From NCBI RefSeq assembly GCF_023502235.1, contig NZ_JAMFLY010000001.1:682001-746000 (forward strand): DNA of 64,000 nt, given 5' to 3'. The first letter of the stretch is position 1. Each line of letters opens with the position of its first letter. Shown here one piece after another: positions 35,501 through 44,246 of the stretch. Below the pieces are notes generated by a model, which saw nothing but the letters and a program-made list of their open reading frames with translations, ran no database searches and was not told where the DNA came from. A program made the position numbers and the translations under genes. The DNA comes from Flagellimonas myxillae (GTDB lineage Bacteria > Bacteroidota > Bacteroidia > Flavobacteriales > Flavobacteriaceae).

Positions 35501-35982
35501 GAAAGCAAAAACAAAAGAAAGACATGGGACTTTTAGCGATGGGTTATCCTGATGTTTACGTGGCCTCTGTAGCCATTGGAGCTGATCAAGAACAGACCTT
35601 AAAAGCTTTTGTCGAAGCCGAACAACACGATGGCCCTTCAATCATCATTGCATATTGCCACAGTCCGGCACATGGAATAGATATGAAGAATCCATCACAG
35701 TACCATAAAGCCGCGGTCGATTCCGGTCAATGGATGCTCTATCGGAGAGACCCTAAAAGCATAAAGGCCCTGGAATTGGATTCCCAAGAACCCTTTCTTC
35801 CCATCCAGGATTATTTGAGAATGGAAAAACGGTTTGAAAATTTGTTTGATCAGCATCCCTTGCATTATGCCGAATTGATTCAAAAAGCGCAGCAGACTAT
35901 CGATGAAAAGTATCGCGCGTACAAGGTCAAAAGCTCAAGGCTAAATGCTTCGGAAGTCTTTGAAATCGCACAATTGAATTAG
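32530..35982 (+). CDS. nifJ: Pyruvate:ferredoxin/flavodoxin oxidoreductase
   Basis: Single-chain 1150-residue PFOR/NifJ oxidising pyruvate to acetyl-CoA with reduction of ferredoxin or flavodoxin. Start is the ATG at 32530 ([20 protein letters not shown]); an earlier GTG would add six residues. Order: PFOR N-terminal domains (NPITPSS-like [17 protein letters not shown]), gamma domain, ferredoxin-type domain with two 4Fe-4S motifs (from Cys662, [12 protein letters not shown], and Cys720, [12 protein letters not shown]), and C-terminal TPP domain with [20 protein letters not shown] and [17 protein letters not shown]. All clusters are intact. Often low-oxygen metabolism; oddly placed beside OxyR and OsmC. 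Ends 5 bp before a convergent gene. Confidence 0.96.
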   Translation: [1150 protein letters not shown]

Positions 35983-35986
35983 CCCA

Positions 35987-38900
35987 TTACTTCTCGTGCA
36001 TTACCGTGACGGACTGCCAGTTGCCGGGAGCACCTGAAATGGCATAAATATTCGCTTTATTTTGAAAATAAACGGCGACCGTATCTTCTGGATTTTGGGC
36101 AAGCACTTTTTCAAAAAGCTTGGCGGCTTCCTCAAACTGCTGATCAAAGAACAGCTTTACTCCTTCGTCGTAATCTTTTTTGGTCTTTAGTTTCAAGGAA
36201 ATGCTTTCCACCGAATCCCCATCGATACATTCATAGATTCCCATCACTTTCTGTTTGCCCTTGACCTTGACCTTACCCAGGTACCTAAAGTTAAACCCAC
36301 TGGAATCCTTCATAGAGGTCAAACAACTCTCACTAATAATGATGTTGGCGCCATAATGCTTGGTTACCCCCTCCACCCGTGCGCCGCTGTTTACAGTATC
36401 GGCGATAACCGCAGGATCATTTCTTTTGGTATCTCCGATGATTCCCATGACCAGGGGGCCGGAGTGTAGACCCATACCTACTGTTATGGGTTTATATCCC
36501 TTTTCCTCAATTCTTCTTTTGTTGTAGAGGGCCAAGGTACGTTGCATCTCAATGGCTGCATCGAGGGCATTTTCGGGTTCATCGGTAAACAATGCCATGA
36601 TTCCATCTCCCAAATATTGGTTTACAAAACCTTTATTTTCCTTGATAATGGGACCCATTCGACCTACGTAGGCATTTACAAACTTGAAGTTCTGGGTTGG
36701 GGTCATGCTCTCGGCCAAAGTGGTGTAATCCCGTATATCGCTAAAAAGTACAGTCACATTTTTTTCTACGTGATCACCCAATCGTACGTCGGTAATGGAT
36801 TCTTTTCCAACAGATTGCACAAACTCTAGAGGCACAAACTTGGAAGTGGCCCTATGTATGGTGTTGAGGTTTACATGGGTGCGGATACGGCTCAACAATT
36901 CGTTTTTGGAAAAGGGTTTGGTCAAGTAGTCATTTGCGCCGGCATCAAAACCTGCCACCAATTCATTTATCCGATTTTTGGCGGTCAACAAAATAATGGG
37001 CAGTTCGCTTGCCGGTATATCTTCTCTAATTTTTTTGCAGACCTCGTATCCAGAAAGGCCGGGCATCATTACATCCAGGAGAATTAAGCTAAAGTTGGTC
37101 CCGGAATCCAAGATTTTCAGGGCTTCTTTACCAGAACTTGCCTCAAATATGCTGTAGCCGGCCACGGTGAGATGGTTTTCCAAAACCCGTCGGTTCACAG
37201 GTTCATCGTCTACGATCAAAATATTGATGCCCTGCGTATCCAGCTTGGGTTTATCTTCGGCCAGTAGCTCTTCTTTGTAGGTGTTCAAATTTTGTACAAA
37301 ATCCATGGAAGCATCAAATTTAGCCTTCGTTTTTTTGCGTTTTTCAGCGCTTATGGGAAGGGTGAAGGTGAAAATGGAACCCTTACCTTCCTCCGAAGTC
37401 GCCTGAATGGTTCCCCCATGCAATTCTACAAGTTTTTTGGTTACAGAAAGCCCCAGGCCGGTTCCACCATATTCCCGTTGGGTGGAGCCATCGACCTGTT
37501 CGAAGGAATTGAAGATGGTCTCGAGCTTGTCCTTGGGAATACCGATTCCTGTATCGGAAACCACAACCGACAACATATCGTTTTTGGGTTCGGCCAGCAA
37601 GGTAATATACCCCTTGGGAGTAAATTTTATGGCATTACCGAGGAGGTTGTACATAATCTGTTGGAGTCGGTTTTCATCGGCATCCACTAAGACCACTTCC
37701 TTTGGAATGGAGTTGATCAATTTCACCTGCTTGCCCTGCAACAGTGGCTTGGACAACTGCAGTACGATGTTGGCCACGGCATAGATATCCACCGGTCTTT
37801 TGGAAAGTATCAGGTCCTTGTTCTTCAATTTGGAAAAATCAAGAATGTCATTGACCAAATGGGACAATCGTTTTCCGCTGTTGGCGATCATATCCAAATT
37901 TTCAATGGCCTTTGGCGGCAAGGCCCCTGCAATTCCATCCTTTAAGGATTCGGTTAAACCGATAATACCCACAAGCGGGGTTCGCAGTTCATGGGAGGTA
38001 TTGGCCAAAAATTCATCCTTTAATTGGTCAATTTTCTGAAGCTCGCTAACCCTTTGTTTTTCAATTTCTGTTCGCTCACGCTCCTCCAAGATGGCACGCT
38101 TTTTTTCCTCGTCTTCCCGTTTTACCCTTTGGGCGTGTCGGTATCGGTTAAAGGCAAACAATAGAAAAAGGACAATGGCAACGGCTACTCCTATAATAAT
38201 GTTTCGAAGGGTGGCCTGTTGTTTCAGCTGCAATTCAATTATTTCAGCATCTTTCTCCAATGCAGTTATGGCATCTTGTTTTTTTTGGGTGTCGAAACGT
38301 ACTTGCAGCTCCTCAATTTGTTGGGATTTTGCCTCATTGTATAGGCTGTCCTTTAGGCTTACAGATTGGTTTTTGAAGGTGAGGGCCTTCTGAAAGTCCC
38401 CTTTTTTTTCATAGAGATTGGAAAGGAGACCATAATTCGTTTGCAGTTCGGATTTTGCTCCAATTTTCCTTGAAATCTCTATGGCAGTAATCAAACTTTT
38501 TTCGGCCTGACCGTAGTTGCCCGATTCCAAATGGACCTTTCCTATTTCGGTATGGCTCATGGAAAGCTCGCGTTGTAAACCTAATTTTTCCCTAAGCTCC
38601 AATGCTTGTTTTTGATAATTCAGGGATTCACCGAAATTCTTTTGGAAGGCATATACTTTACCAATGGCTGCATAATCGTAGGCAAGACCCCATTCGTTTT
38701 GGGTTTCCAGATCAAGTTCCAATGCCCTTTGAAAATGGCCGAGGGCCATGTCGTAGGCTTCCATTTGTAAATGTGCGTCTCCAATATTGTACAGACAATT
38801 GGCAATTTCTCCTTTATCGCCCAACTGGGTGAAAATGGTCATGGCCTTGGTATAGGTCTCCATGGCCTTTTCTTTTTTTCCTGTTTTTTTTAGGACCTCG

Positions 38901-39496
38901 CCAATGGCGTTCAAGGTGGATGCCTCTCCAAAACGATCACCCTCATCCTCATAGATTTTTAGGATGTCGTAGTAGATTTCCAAACTTTTTTCAAAGTCCC
39001 CAAGATCATCCAGGGTCAATGCTTTTTGATACAGGCCATTGGCCATTGTAAAAGGTTGGTTTCTGGACTCATAATAATCCAGATAATTTTGGATATGGTT
39101 CAAGGCCTCCCCATAGTTGCCCCGCTGTCTTTCAAGAACAGCATATTGATAATGGGCCAATTGGATTCCCCCATTGGAATTAATGCGTTGGCTAATAGTA
39201 TGGAAGCTATCAATATGCTTTTCGGCCAGCTCCAGGTTCCGGCTGTTGTTCAGATACTGCCAAGAAATGTTTTTTAAAACCTTGATTCGCGATGAGTCCT
39301 CTTTTACGGTCTTATAGTGTTTTTGAAGACTATCCAGTACGCTGTTCTGTGCGCCCAGTTGTGCGGCCGCAAGGCATAATACTATTAGTATGTATAGTTT
39401 TTTTTTGATGGATGTGGTTTTGATGGTTGATAAACAGGTAATTAAATGTAGCGTTTTAAAAGTTAATGTTCCAAAAACCATCACTTCAAACTTCAA
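35987..39496 (-). CDS. TPR-hybrid histidine kinase-receiver-class III cyclase fusion
   Basis: The 1169-residue protein combines, in order: a signal/anchor (about 30-50, LYILIVLCLAAAQLGAQ), TPR-like repeats (about 60-420, periplasmic), a membrane segment (about 432-455), HisKA with His502 (ANTSHELRTPLVGI), HATPase (about 600-720), receiver with Asp808 (LILLDVMMPG), and a class III cyclase with metal Asp920 (LFSDIRDYT) and Asp964 (LGDGIMALF), then a short TPR. So phosphotransfer could be linked to cyclic-nucleotide synthesis. The N-terminal 30 residues before the signal are unusual; the true start may be internal. ATP or GTP use cannot be told. Confidence 0.9.
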   Translation of the reverse strand: MKFEVMVFGTLTFKTLHLITCLSTIKTTSIKKKLYILIVLCLAAAQLGAQNSVLDSLQKHYKTVKEDSSRIKVLKNISWQYLNNSRNLELAEKHIDSFHTISQRINSNGGIQLAHYQYAVLERQRGNYGEALNHIQNYLDYYESRNQPFTMANGLYQKALTLDDLGDFEKSLEIYYDILKIYEDEGDRFGEASTLNAIGEVLKKTGKKEKAMETYTKAMTIFTQLGDKGEIANCLYNIGDAHLQMEAYDMALGHFQRALELDLETQNEWGLAYDYAAIGKVYAFQKNFGESLNYQKQALELREKLGLQRELSMSHTEIGKVHLESGNYGQAEKSLITAIEISRKIGAKSELQTNYGLLSNLYEKKGDFQKALTFKNQSVSLKDSLYNEAKSQQIEELQVRFDTQKKQDAITALEKDAEIIELQLKQQATLRNIIIGVAVAIVLFLLFAFNRYRHAQRVKREDEEKKRAILEERERTEIEKQRVSELQKIDQLKDEFLANTSHELRTPLVGIIGLTESLKDGIAGALPPKAIENLDMIANSGKRLSHLVNDILDFSKLKNKDLILSKRPVDIYAVANIVLQLSKPLLQGKQVKLINSIPKEVVLVDADENRLQQIMYNLLGNAIKFTPKGYITLLAEPKNDMLSVVVSDTGIGIPKDKLETIFNSFEQVDGSTQREYGGTGLGLSVTKKLVELHGGTIQATSEEGKGSIFTFTLPISAEKRKKTKAKFDASMDFVQNLNTYKEELLAEDKPKLDTQGINILIVDDEPVNRRVLENHLTVAGYSIFEASSGKEALKILDSGTNFSLILLDVMMPGLSGYEVCKKIREDIPASELPIILLTAKNRINELVAGFDAGANDYLTKPFSKNELLSRIRTHVNLNTIHRATSKFVPLEFVQSVGKESITDVRLGDHVEKNVTVLFSDIRDYTTLAESMTPTQNFKFVNAYVGRMGPIIKENKGFVNQYLGDGIMALFTDEPENALDAAIEMQRTLALYNKRRIEEKGYKPITVGMGLHSGPLVMGIIGDTKRNDPAVIADTVNSGARVEGVTKHYGANIIISESCLTSMKDSSGFNFRYLGKVKVKGKQKVMGIYECIDGDSVESISLKLKTKKDYDEGVKLFFDQQFEEAAKLFEKVLAQNPEDTVAVYFQNKANIYAISGAPGNWQSVTVMHEK

Positions 39497-39591
39497 ATTA
39501 AGCTATAGCTTACGATAGTGCGCTTTTGCATATTATAGAGTTGGCATGTTTTTTGAAAGCTGTCATTCAGTGTTTTACGTTGCTTACTTAA

Positions 39592-40653
39592 ATGTATCAA
39601 ACCATGTTTCAATCCCTTTTTCGACTATCTGTTTTATGTTTGATTATCATCGGATGTAGTAAAAACAATCCCGACGGCGATAATAACCTTCCTGATAACC
39701 CGGAAAATTCCATAAAAAATGGATTGGATACGTCCTTATTGGATATTGCTGCGCAAAACGCCTCCAAAGCCGAAAATTTTCAAGCCTTGTACATTGTTAA
39801 AAATGGTGAGGTTATGGTTGAAGAATACTTTAATGGGAATGCATCGGATACAAAATTTCACCTTCGTTCAATTACAAAGAACATAACCTCAGTTTTGGTT
39901 GGAATAGCAATTGAGGATGGGGTGTTGGATGGATTGGATTATGGTATCAAGGAACTGTATCAGGATTTATTGATTGGAGAAAAGGAATCATTGACCATTA
40001 GGAATCTATTGAATATGACTGCTGGACTGCCCTGGGACGAACAAACCGAAGTGCTGGATTTGATTGAGGGAAGAATGTCAAATCCAATTGAAAATCTTCT
40101 TTCAAGAGCACTTGAATCCGAACCAGGCAGTACATTTAATTACAATACATTACTTACTCATCTTACAGGTGAAATCATTGGCAGAAAATCAAACAGTTCG
40201 ATGGCAGATTATGCAAATTCCAAGTTGTTTATACCTCTTGATATTGGTTCATTTGAATGGGAAAAAGATTTGGAAGGCAATGTTTGGGGAGGAACAGGAT
40301 TGCAACTAACCATGGAAGACTTAGCAAAATTTGGGCAATTGTTTCTTGATAAAGGTCGTTGGGACGGGGAACAACTTGTTTCACAAGAATGGATAGAACA
40401 ATCTTCCACAGTACAATTGCAAATTCCCCAATCAAGCTCTGGTTACAGTCTACATTGGTACGTGGCCGATAATTTGGACAAAAAAGTTGTTTTTGGTCAA
40501 GGTTATGGAGGACAATATCTGATGCTTATTCCTGATGAAAACATGATGATTATTGCTGCCCAGGAACATTTGGTAACGTATAGTCAGAATACCCAACAAT
40601 CAAACAACTTCCTGAACAATGTATTCCCCGTGATTTATCAATCCATTCAATAA
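39592..40653 (+). CDS. Serine hydrolase lipoprotein (beta-lactamase/PBP fold)
   Basis: The 353-residue protein has a lipoprotein signal ending LIIIGC and a class C beta-lactamase fold. The nucleophile motif is SITK with Ser93/Lys96, a Tyr motif appears in FNYNTLLTHLTG, and VFGQGYGGQYLM is near the usual third motif. Members act as esterases or D-aminopeptidases rather than antibiotic-resistance enzymes. A weak -24/-12-like site upstream was rejected. Stands alone; substrate unknown. The second Met at 39604 is an alternative start. Confidence 0.88.
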   Translation: MYQTMFQSLFRLSVLCLIIIGCSKNNPDGDNNLPDNPENSIKNGLDTSLLDIAAQNASKAENFQALYIVKNGEVMVEEYFNGNASDTKFHLRSITKNITSVLVGIAIEDGVLDGLDYGIKELYQDLLIGEKESLTIRNLLNMTAGLPWDEQTEVLDLIEGRMSNPIENLLSRALESEPGSTFNYNTLLTHLTGEIIGRKSNSSMADYANSKLFIPLDIGSFEWEKDLEGNVWGGTGLQLTMEDLAKFGQLFLDKGRWDGEQLVSQEWIEQSSTVQLQIPQSSSGYSLHWYVADNLDKKVVFGQGYGGQYLMLIPDENMMIIAAQEHLVTYSQNTQQSNNFLNNVFPVIYQSIQ

Positions 40654-40760
40654 CTTTCCATATTTCGGCAATTCATCACCAAAAATCCACAACTGGGTAT
40701 ATAGGATTGGTGTTGGCTGGGTTTTGATGGCATTTTTGGACCATCAAACAACGAACAGTC

Positions 40761-42923
40761 ATGAAAAACCGAATCCTATTTTTCCTTTTTGTTATCCATC
40801 TAACTGCTTTGATGGGGCAGACCACAGTGTCTGGAACCGTTACGGATCATAAAAATGTCCCTATAGCAGGCGCCAATGTGTATTTGGAGGGAACTTATGA
40901 TGGAGGATCCACTGGAGAGGATGGCACTTTTGAATTTGAGACTACTGAAACCGGAACCCAAACCTTGGTCATTTCAATACTTTCCTATGACCCACATTAT
41001 GAGGTTGGGGACGTGTCCTATTTTAAAGACCTGACCATTGCATTACAGGAATCGATAAACGCCTTAACCGGAGTAACCCTTACTGCTGGGACCTTCGAAG
41101 CTGGGGACAATTCCAAAGTATCCGTTTTGAAGCCTTTGGACATCGTGACGACGGCAGGAGCCGCAGGGGATTTTGTGGCCGCTTTACAAACCTTGCCAGG
41201 AACCACCACCGTAAATGAAGATGGTCGCCTGTTTGTTAGGGGCGGGGAGGCCGGAGAGACCCAGGTATTTATAGATGGCCTTCGCGTTTTCCAACCCTTT
41301 AACGCCACGGCCAATAATATTCCAACCCGGGGTAGGTTTTCCCCATTTTTGTTCAAGGGAATAACCTTTAGCACCGGGGGGTATTCCGCGGAATACGGGC
41401 AGGCCTTGTCCAGCGTGCTGCTCTTGAACACCACGGACGTTCCCGTCCAGGATAAAACGGATATTTCTGTCATGTCCGTTGGTGGAGGCTTGGGGCACAC
41501 CAAAATTTGGGGCAATGAATCCTTGAGCATCAATACCAACTACATCAACCTGTCCCCCTATGAATCGTTGATTCCATCTACCCAAGGGGTGCGATGGAAT
41601 AGTCCTTACGAGTCCGTTTCCGGCGAAGCGGTCTTTCGGAGTAAGCGGGACAAAAGTATATTTAAGCTGTACACGGGTTTTAACCATGCGAAATTGGATA
41701 TTGAACAAGAAGACATCAACTTTGAGGACTTTGTTCGCTTTGGGTTGACCAACAACAACCTATATTTCAATTCTTCCTACAAATATTATTTCGACAATGA
41801 TTGGAGCCTTAGCACCGGAGGTGCCATTTCTTGGGACACCAATACTATTGGTCTGCAAGGGAATGCAATTGAAAACAAGGAAACTGCATCGCATTTTAAA
41901 GTAAAGGCCCGTAAGAACTTCAGCAGCAGGTTTAACCTGAATTTGGGCGCTGAATTCTTTACTACCAATTATGATGAGACGTTTTCGACTCCAGAAAACT
42001 TCTCTTTCGAAAATAAGATCAAAGACCGCTTATGGGCCGGATTTTCGGAAGCGGACATTTTCTTGAGCAACGCCTTTGCCATGAAATTGGGGGCTAGGGT
42101 GGAACACAGTTCGCTCTTAAATCAATTTGAGCTGATGCCCAGGGTTTCCTTGGCATACAAACCTGGTGACAAGGGGCAGTTCTCTCTTGCTTATGGCGAT
42201 TTTTATCAGAACCCGCTAGCCGAGGTGGCTAAATTTGGACAGGCCCTAGGGTCCGAAAAAACCTCCCATTACATCTTAAACTATCAACGAACAGGAGATG
42301 GGAAGACCTTTAGGGCCGAAGCGTATTACAAAGACTATGACAACCTCGTTAAATATGACACCGAGCTGCCTCAGTTCAACTCCAATTTTAATAACGCTGG
42401 AAGTGGATATGCCACTGGGTTGGATGTTTTCTGGAGGGATAACCAAAGCATTAGCCAACTGGATTACTGGATTTCATACTCCTATTTGAACACAGAAAGG
42501 GATTATCGAAATTTTTCGGAAAGGGCAACCCCAAACTTTGCCCCGGAACACAGTCTATCTGTAGTTACGAAATATTTTGTGACCAAATTGAGGTCCCAAA
42601 TAGGGATGTCGTATTCGTATGGTTCTGGAAGGCCCTATGATAATCCCAATACTCCGGATTTCTTGGCTGAAAAAACTAAGGCCTATAACAATTTAAGTTT
42701 CAATTGGGCCTACCTCATTGATCAACAGAAGATTCTCTACTTTTCTGTGAACAATGTGCTTGGGTTTAGAAATGTCAACAATTATCAATACTCGGACACC
42801 CCCAATGTAGATGGTATATTTGATAGACGGGCCATTACGCCCGCGGCGGACAGGTTCTTTTTTGTGGGGTTCTTTTGGACCATCAGTACCGATGGCCGAA
42901 GCAACCAATTGGACAACCTTTAG
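40761..42923 (+). CDS. TonB-dependent receptor with carboxypeptidase-regulatory-like domain
   Basis: The 720-residue outer-membrane receptor has a signal peptide ending ALMGQ, a carboxypeptidase-regulatory-like domain (about 22-95, VSGTVTDHKNVPIAGANVYL), a plug (about 105-220, with LQTLPGTTTVNEDGRLFVRG) and a barrel ending WTISTDGRSNQLDNL. It lacks the STN domain and no DUF4249 or SusD-like gene follows, unlike the other two receptors here. Ligand unknown. It converges on DoxX with 7 bp between stops. Confidence 0.9.
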   Translation: MKNRILFFLFVIHLTALMGQTTVSGTVTDHKNVPIAGANVYLEGTYDGGSTGEDGTFEFETTETGTQTLVISILSYDPHYEVGDVSYFKDLTIALQESINALTGVTLTAGTFEAGDNSKVSVLKPLDIVTTAGAAGDFVAALQTLPGTTTVNEDGRLFVRGGEAGETQVFIDGLRVFQPFNATANNIPTRGRFSPFLFKGITFSTGGYSAEYGQALSSVLLLNTTDVPVQDKTDISVMSVGGGLGHTKIWGNESLSINTNYINLSPYESLIPSTQGVRWNSPYESVSGEAVFRSKRDKSIFKLYTGFNHAKLDIEQEDINFEDFVRFGLTNNNLYFNSSYKYYFDNDWSLSTGGAISWDTNTIGLQGNAIENKETASHFKVKARKNFSSRFNLNLGAEFFTTNYDETFSTPENFSFENKIKDRLWAGFSEADIFLSNAFAMKLGARVEHSSLLNQFELMPRVSLAYKPGDKGQFSLAYGDFYQNPLAEVAKFGQALGSEKTSHYILNYQRTGDGKTFRAEAYYKDYDNLVKYDTELPQFNSNFNNAGSGYATGLDVFWRDNQSISQLDYWISYSYLNTERDYRNFSERATPNFAPEHSLSVVTKYFVTKLRSQIGMSYSYGSGRPYDNPNTPDFLAEKTKAYNNLSFNWAYLIDQQKILYFSVNNVLGFRNVNNYQYSDTPNVDGIFDRRAITPAADRFFFVGFFWTISTDGRSNQLDNL

Positions 42924-42930
42924 TGGTGGA

Positions 42931-43353
42931 TCATTGCTGCATCTTTAGATAATAATCTGCTGAATGCTTTCCAGAACCATACACCACAAAGAAAATACAG
43001 ACCAACAAGGTGATGGTTGCCAAAATAAGGTTGGTCGTATTCATCACCCCAAGGAAATTGGTTAACACGGCACCCACAAGAATGGGCAGTTGTGCCAAGG
43101 CGGCCCAACGGGTAAGCAATCCTACAACAATCAAAAATCCACCAACAAAATGGGCGGGGGCAATGTAATGTAGCAGAATCATACCTCCAGGCATATCCTG
43201 GAAGGGCCTAACCACCTCTGCCATTTGCTCATGGTTGGTCATAAATTCCACGCCTTTCATAAATAGAAAAACGCCCAAAGCAATACGGACAAGATCAAGG
43301 GGATAATAGGTATGGGCATTGGCCCATTTGTTCAATCTTTTAACGGTTCCCAT
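42931..43353 (-). CDS. DoxX family membrane protein
   Basis: The 140-residue integral membrane protein has four hydrophobic segments and the DoxX-type LVRIALGVFLFMKGVEFMTN opening, then HYIAPAHFVGGFLIVVGLLT. Family members are often oxidoreductase-associated or of unknown function; no cofactor is evident. Stands alone between a convergent receptor gene and a codirectional GNAT gene. Confidence 0.85.
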   Translation of the reverse strand: MGTVKRLNKWANAHTYYPLDLVRIALGVFLFMKGVEFMTNHEQMAEVVRPFQDMPGGMILLHYIAPAHFVGGFLIVVGLLTRWAALAQLPILVGAVLTNFLGVMNTTNLILATITLLVCIFFVVYGSGKHSADYYLKMQQ

Positions 43354-43452
43354 GGCTTTAACTTTTAAGATGACTCTTATAAGTTACTCATTTTTAACGG
43401 GATGTAAAAATCAGAGGGAGCATATCATCAAGGATATTTTTTGTGGTTGAAA

Positions 43453-43932
43453 CTAAGATTTAGACAGATCCAGCTCCATTTGAATATCGCTGCGTTCGTA
43501 TGGGGAACTTGCCCCAACGATTTCGACAAAACCAAGTTTTCGATATAAATTCAAGGCAGGAAGGAGAATGCGATTGCTCTCCAAATACAGCCGTTTGGCT
43601 CCCAACGATTTGGCCTTTGCAATAATGTGTTGCCCCAATAATTTTCCAATTCCCTTTCCCTGGGTATGTGGGGATACACCCATTTTGGCCAGCTCAAAAT
43701 CGAAACCGTCACGATCGCTTGGAATTAGGGCGCATACCCCTACGGCTTCACCATTTAGGAGGGCTACCCCTATGTACCCCCCTTTATCAATAATGTATTC
43801 TCTGGGATGGTTGAGTGAAATTCTATCCATTTCCTCCATCTTGAAATATTTCCTGATCCATTCTTCATTGAGCGATCTAAACGCATCTGAATAAGCATTG
43901 GAGAAGGGAACTATTTGTACGGTATTGCTCAT
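43453..43932 (-). CDS. GNAT family N-acetyltransferase
   Basis: The 159-residue acetyltransferase has the acetyl-CoA loop KMGVSPHTQGKGIGKLLGQH and the later NRILLPALNLYRKLGFVEI. Acceptor unknown. Cytoplasmic, no signal. A start at the ATG just before SNTVQIVPFSNAYSDA fits the family length. Confidence 0.9.
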   Translation of the reverse strand: MSNTVQIVPFSNAYSDAFRSLNEEWIRKYFKMEEMDRISLNHPREYIIDKGGYIGVALLNGEAVGVCALIPSDRDGFDFELAKMGVSPHTQGKGIGKLLGQHIIAKAKSLGAKRLYLESNRILLPALNLYRKLGFVEIVGASSPYERSDIQMELDLSKS

Positions 43933-44012
43933 TATGCTATGAAAAATGCTAAAATTGATTGAACAATAAAAGTACTATGAATTGCCAAAATTTCCGAAGG
44001 TGGGGCGACCCT

Positions 44013-44020
44013 TATTTTTG
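44013..44020 (+). promoter_or_regulatory. -7 promoter box of the PorP/SprF-like gene
   Basis: TATTTTTG matches TAnnTTTG. It lies 226 bp before the ATG at 44247, so a long leader is implied; no -33 element at normal spacing. Confidence 0.4.
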
Positions 44021-44122
44021 CAAAATAATTAGCTAATAAGCTCGTTTTTAAAGTGTTGACTTGTAAATTGTCGCTTAAAGTATGCAGTTGAACGATAAAA
44101 TTGGTTTTTTACCGATAATATA

Positions 44123-44134
44123 TGTAATATTACA
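44123..44134. promoter_or_regulatory. Palindrome in the PorP/SprF leader
   Basis: TGTAATATTACA is a perfect 12-bp palindrome about 110 bp before the ATG. Possible operator; AT-rich, so chance is not excluded. Confidence 0.35.
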
Positions 44135-44246
44135 ATTAAGTTAATAGTAAAACTCTTACAAGAATCCCAAATCTTGCTAATGAGAACCAACAAAACACAC
44201 AAACCTGTACCAAACAGGCCCTTTAACCTACTAACACCATTTGGCT

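Larger units (their letters stand above)
43933..44246. other. Leader region of the PorP/SprF-like gene
   Basis: 314 bp without a called gene. It holds a -7 box TATTTTTG (44013-44020), the 12-bp palindrome TGTAATATTACA (44123-44134), a small hairpin CCTGT/ACAGG (44204-44218) and a 39-codon frame from ATG 44180 that overlaps the gene start out of frame and is not called. Confidence 0.6.

Noticed and set aside
39542-39556. TTGGCATG-N-TTTGA, sigma54-like, before the serine hydrolase
   Set aside because: The base after N10 is GA, not the invariant GC, so it does not meet the -12 requirement.
41018-41539. Open frames antisense to the TonB receptor at 40761
   Set aside because: Opposite a clear plug domain; no signal or motif.
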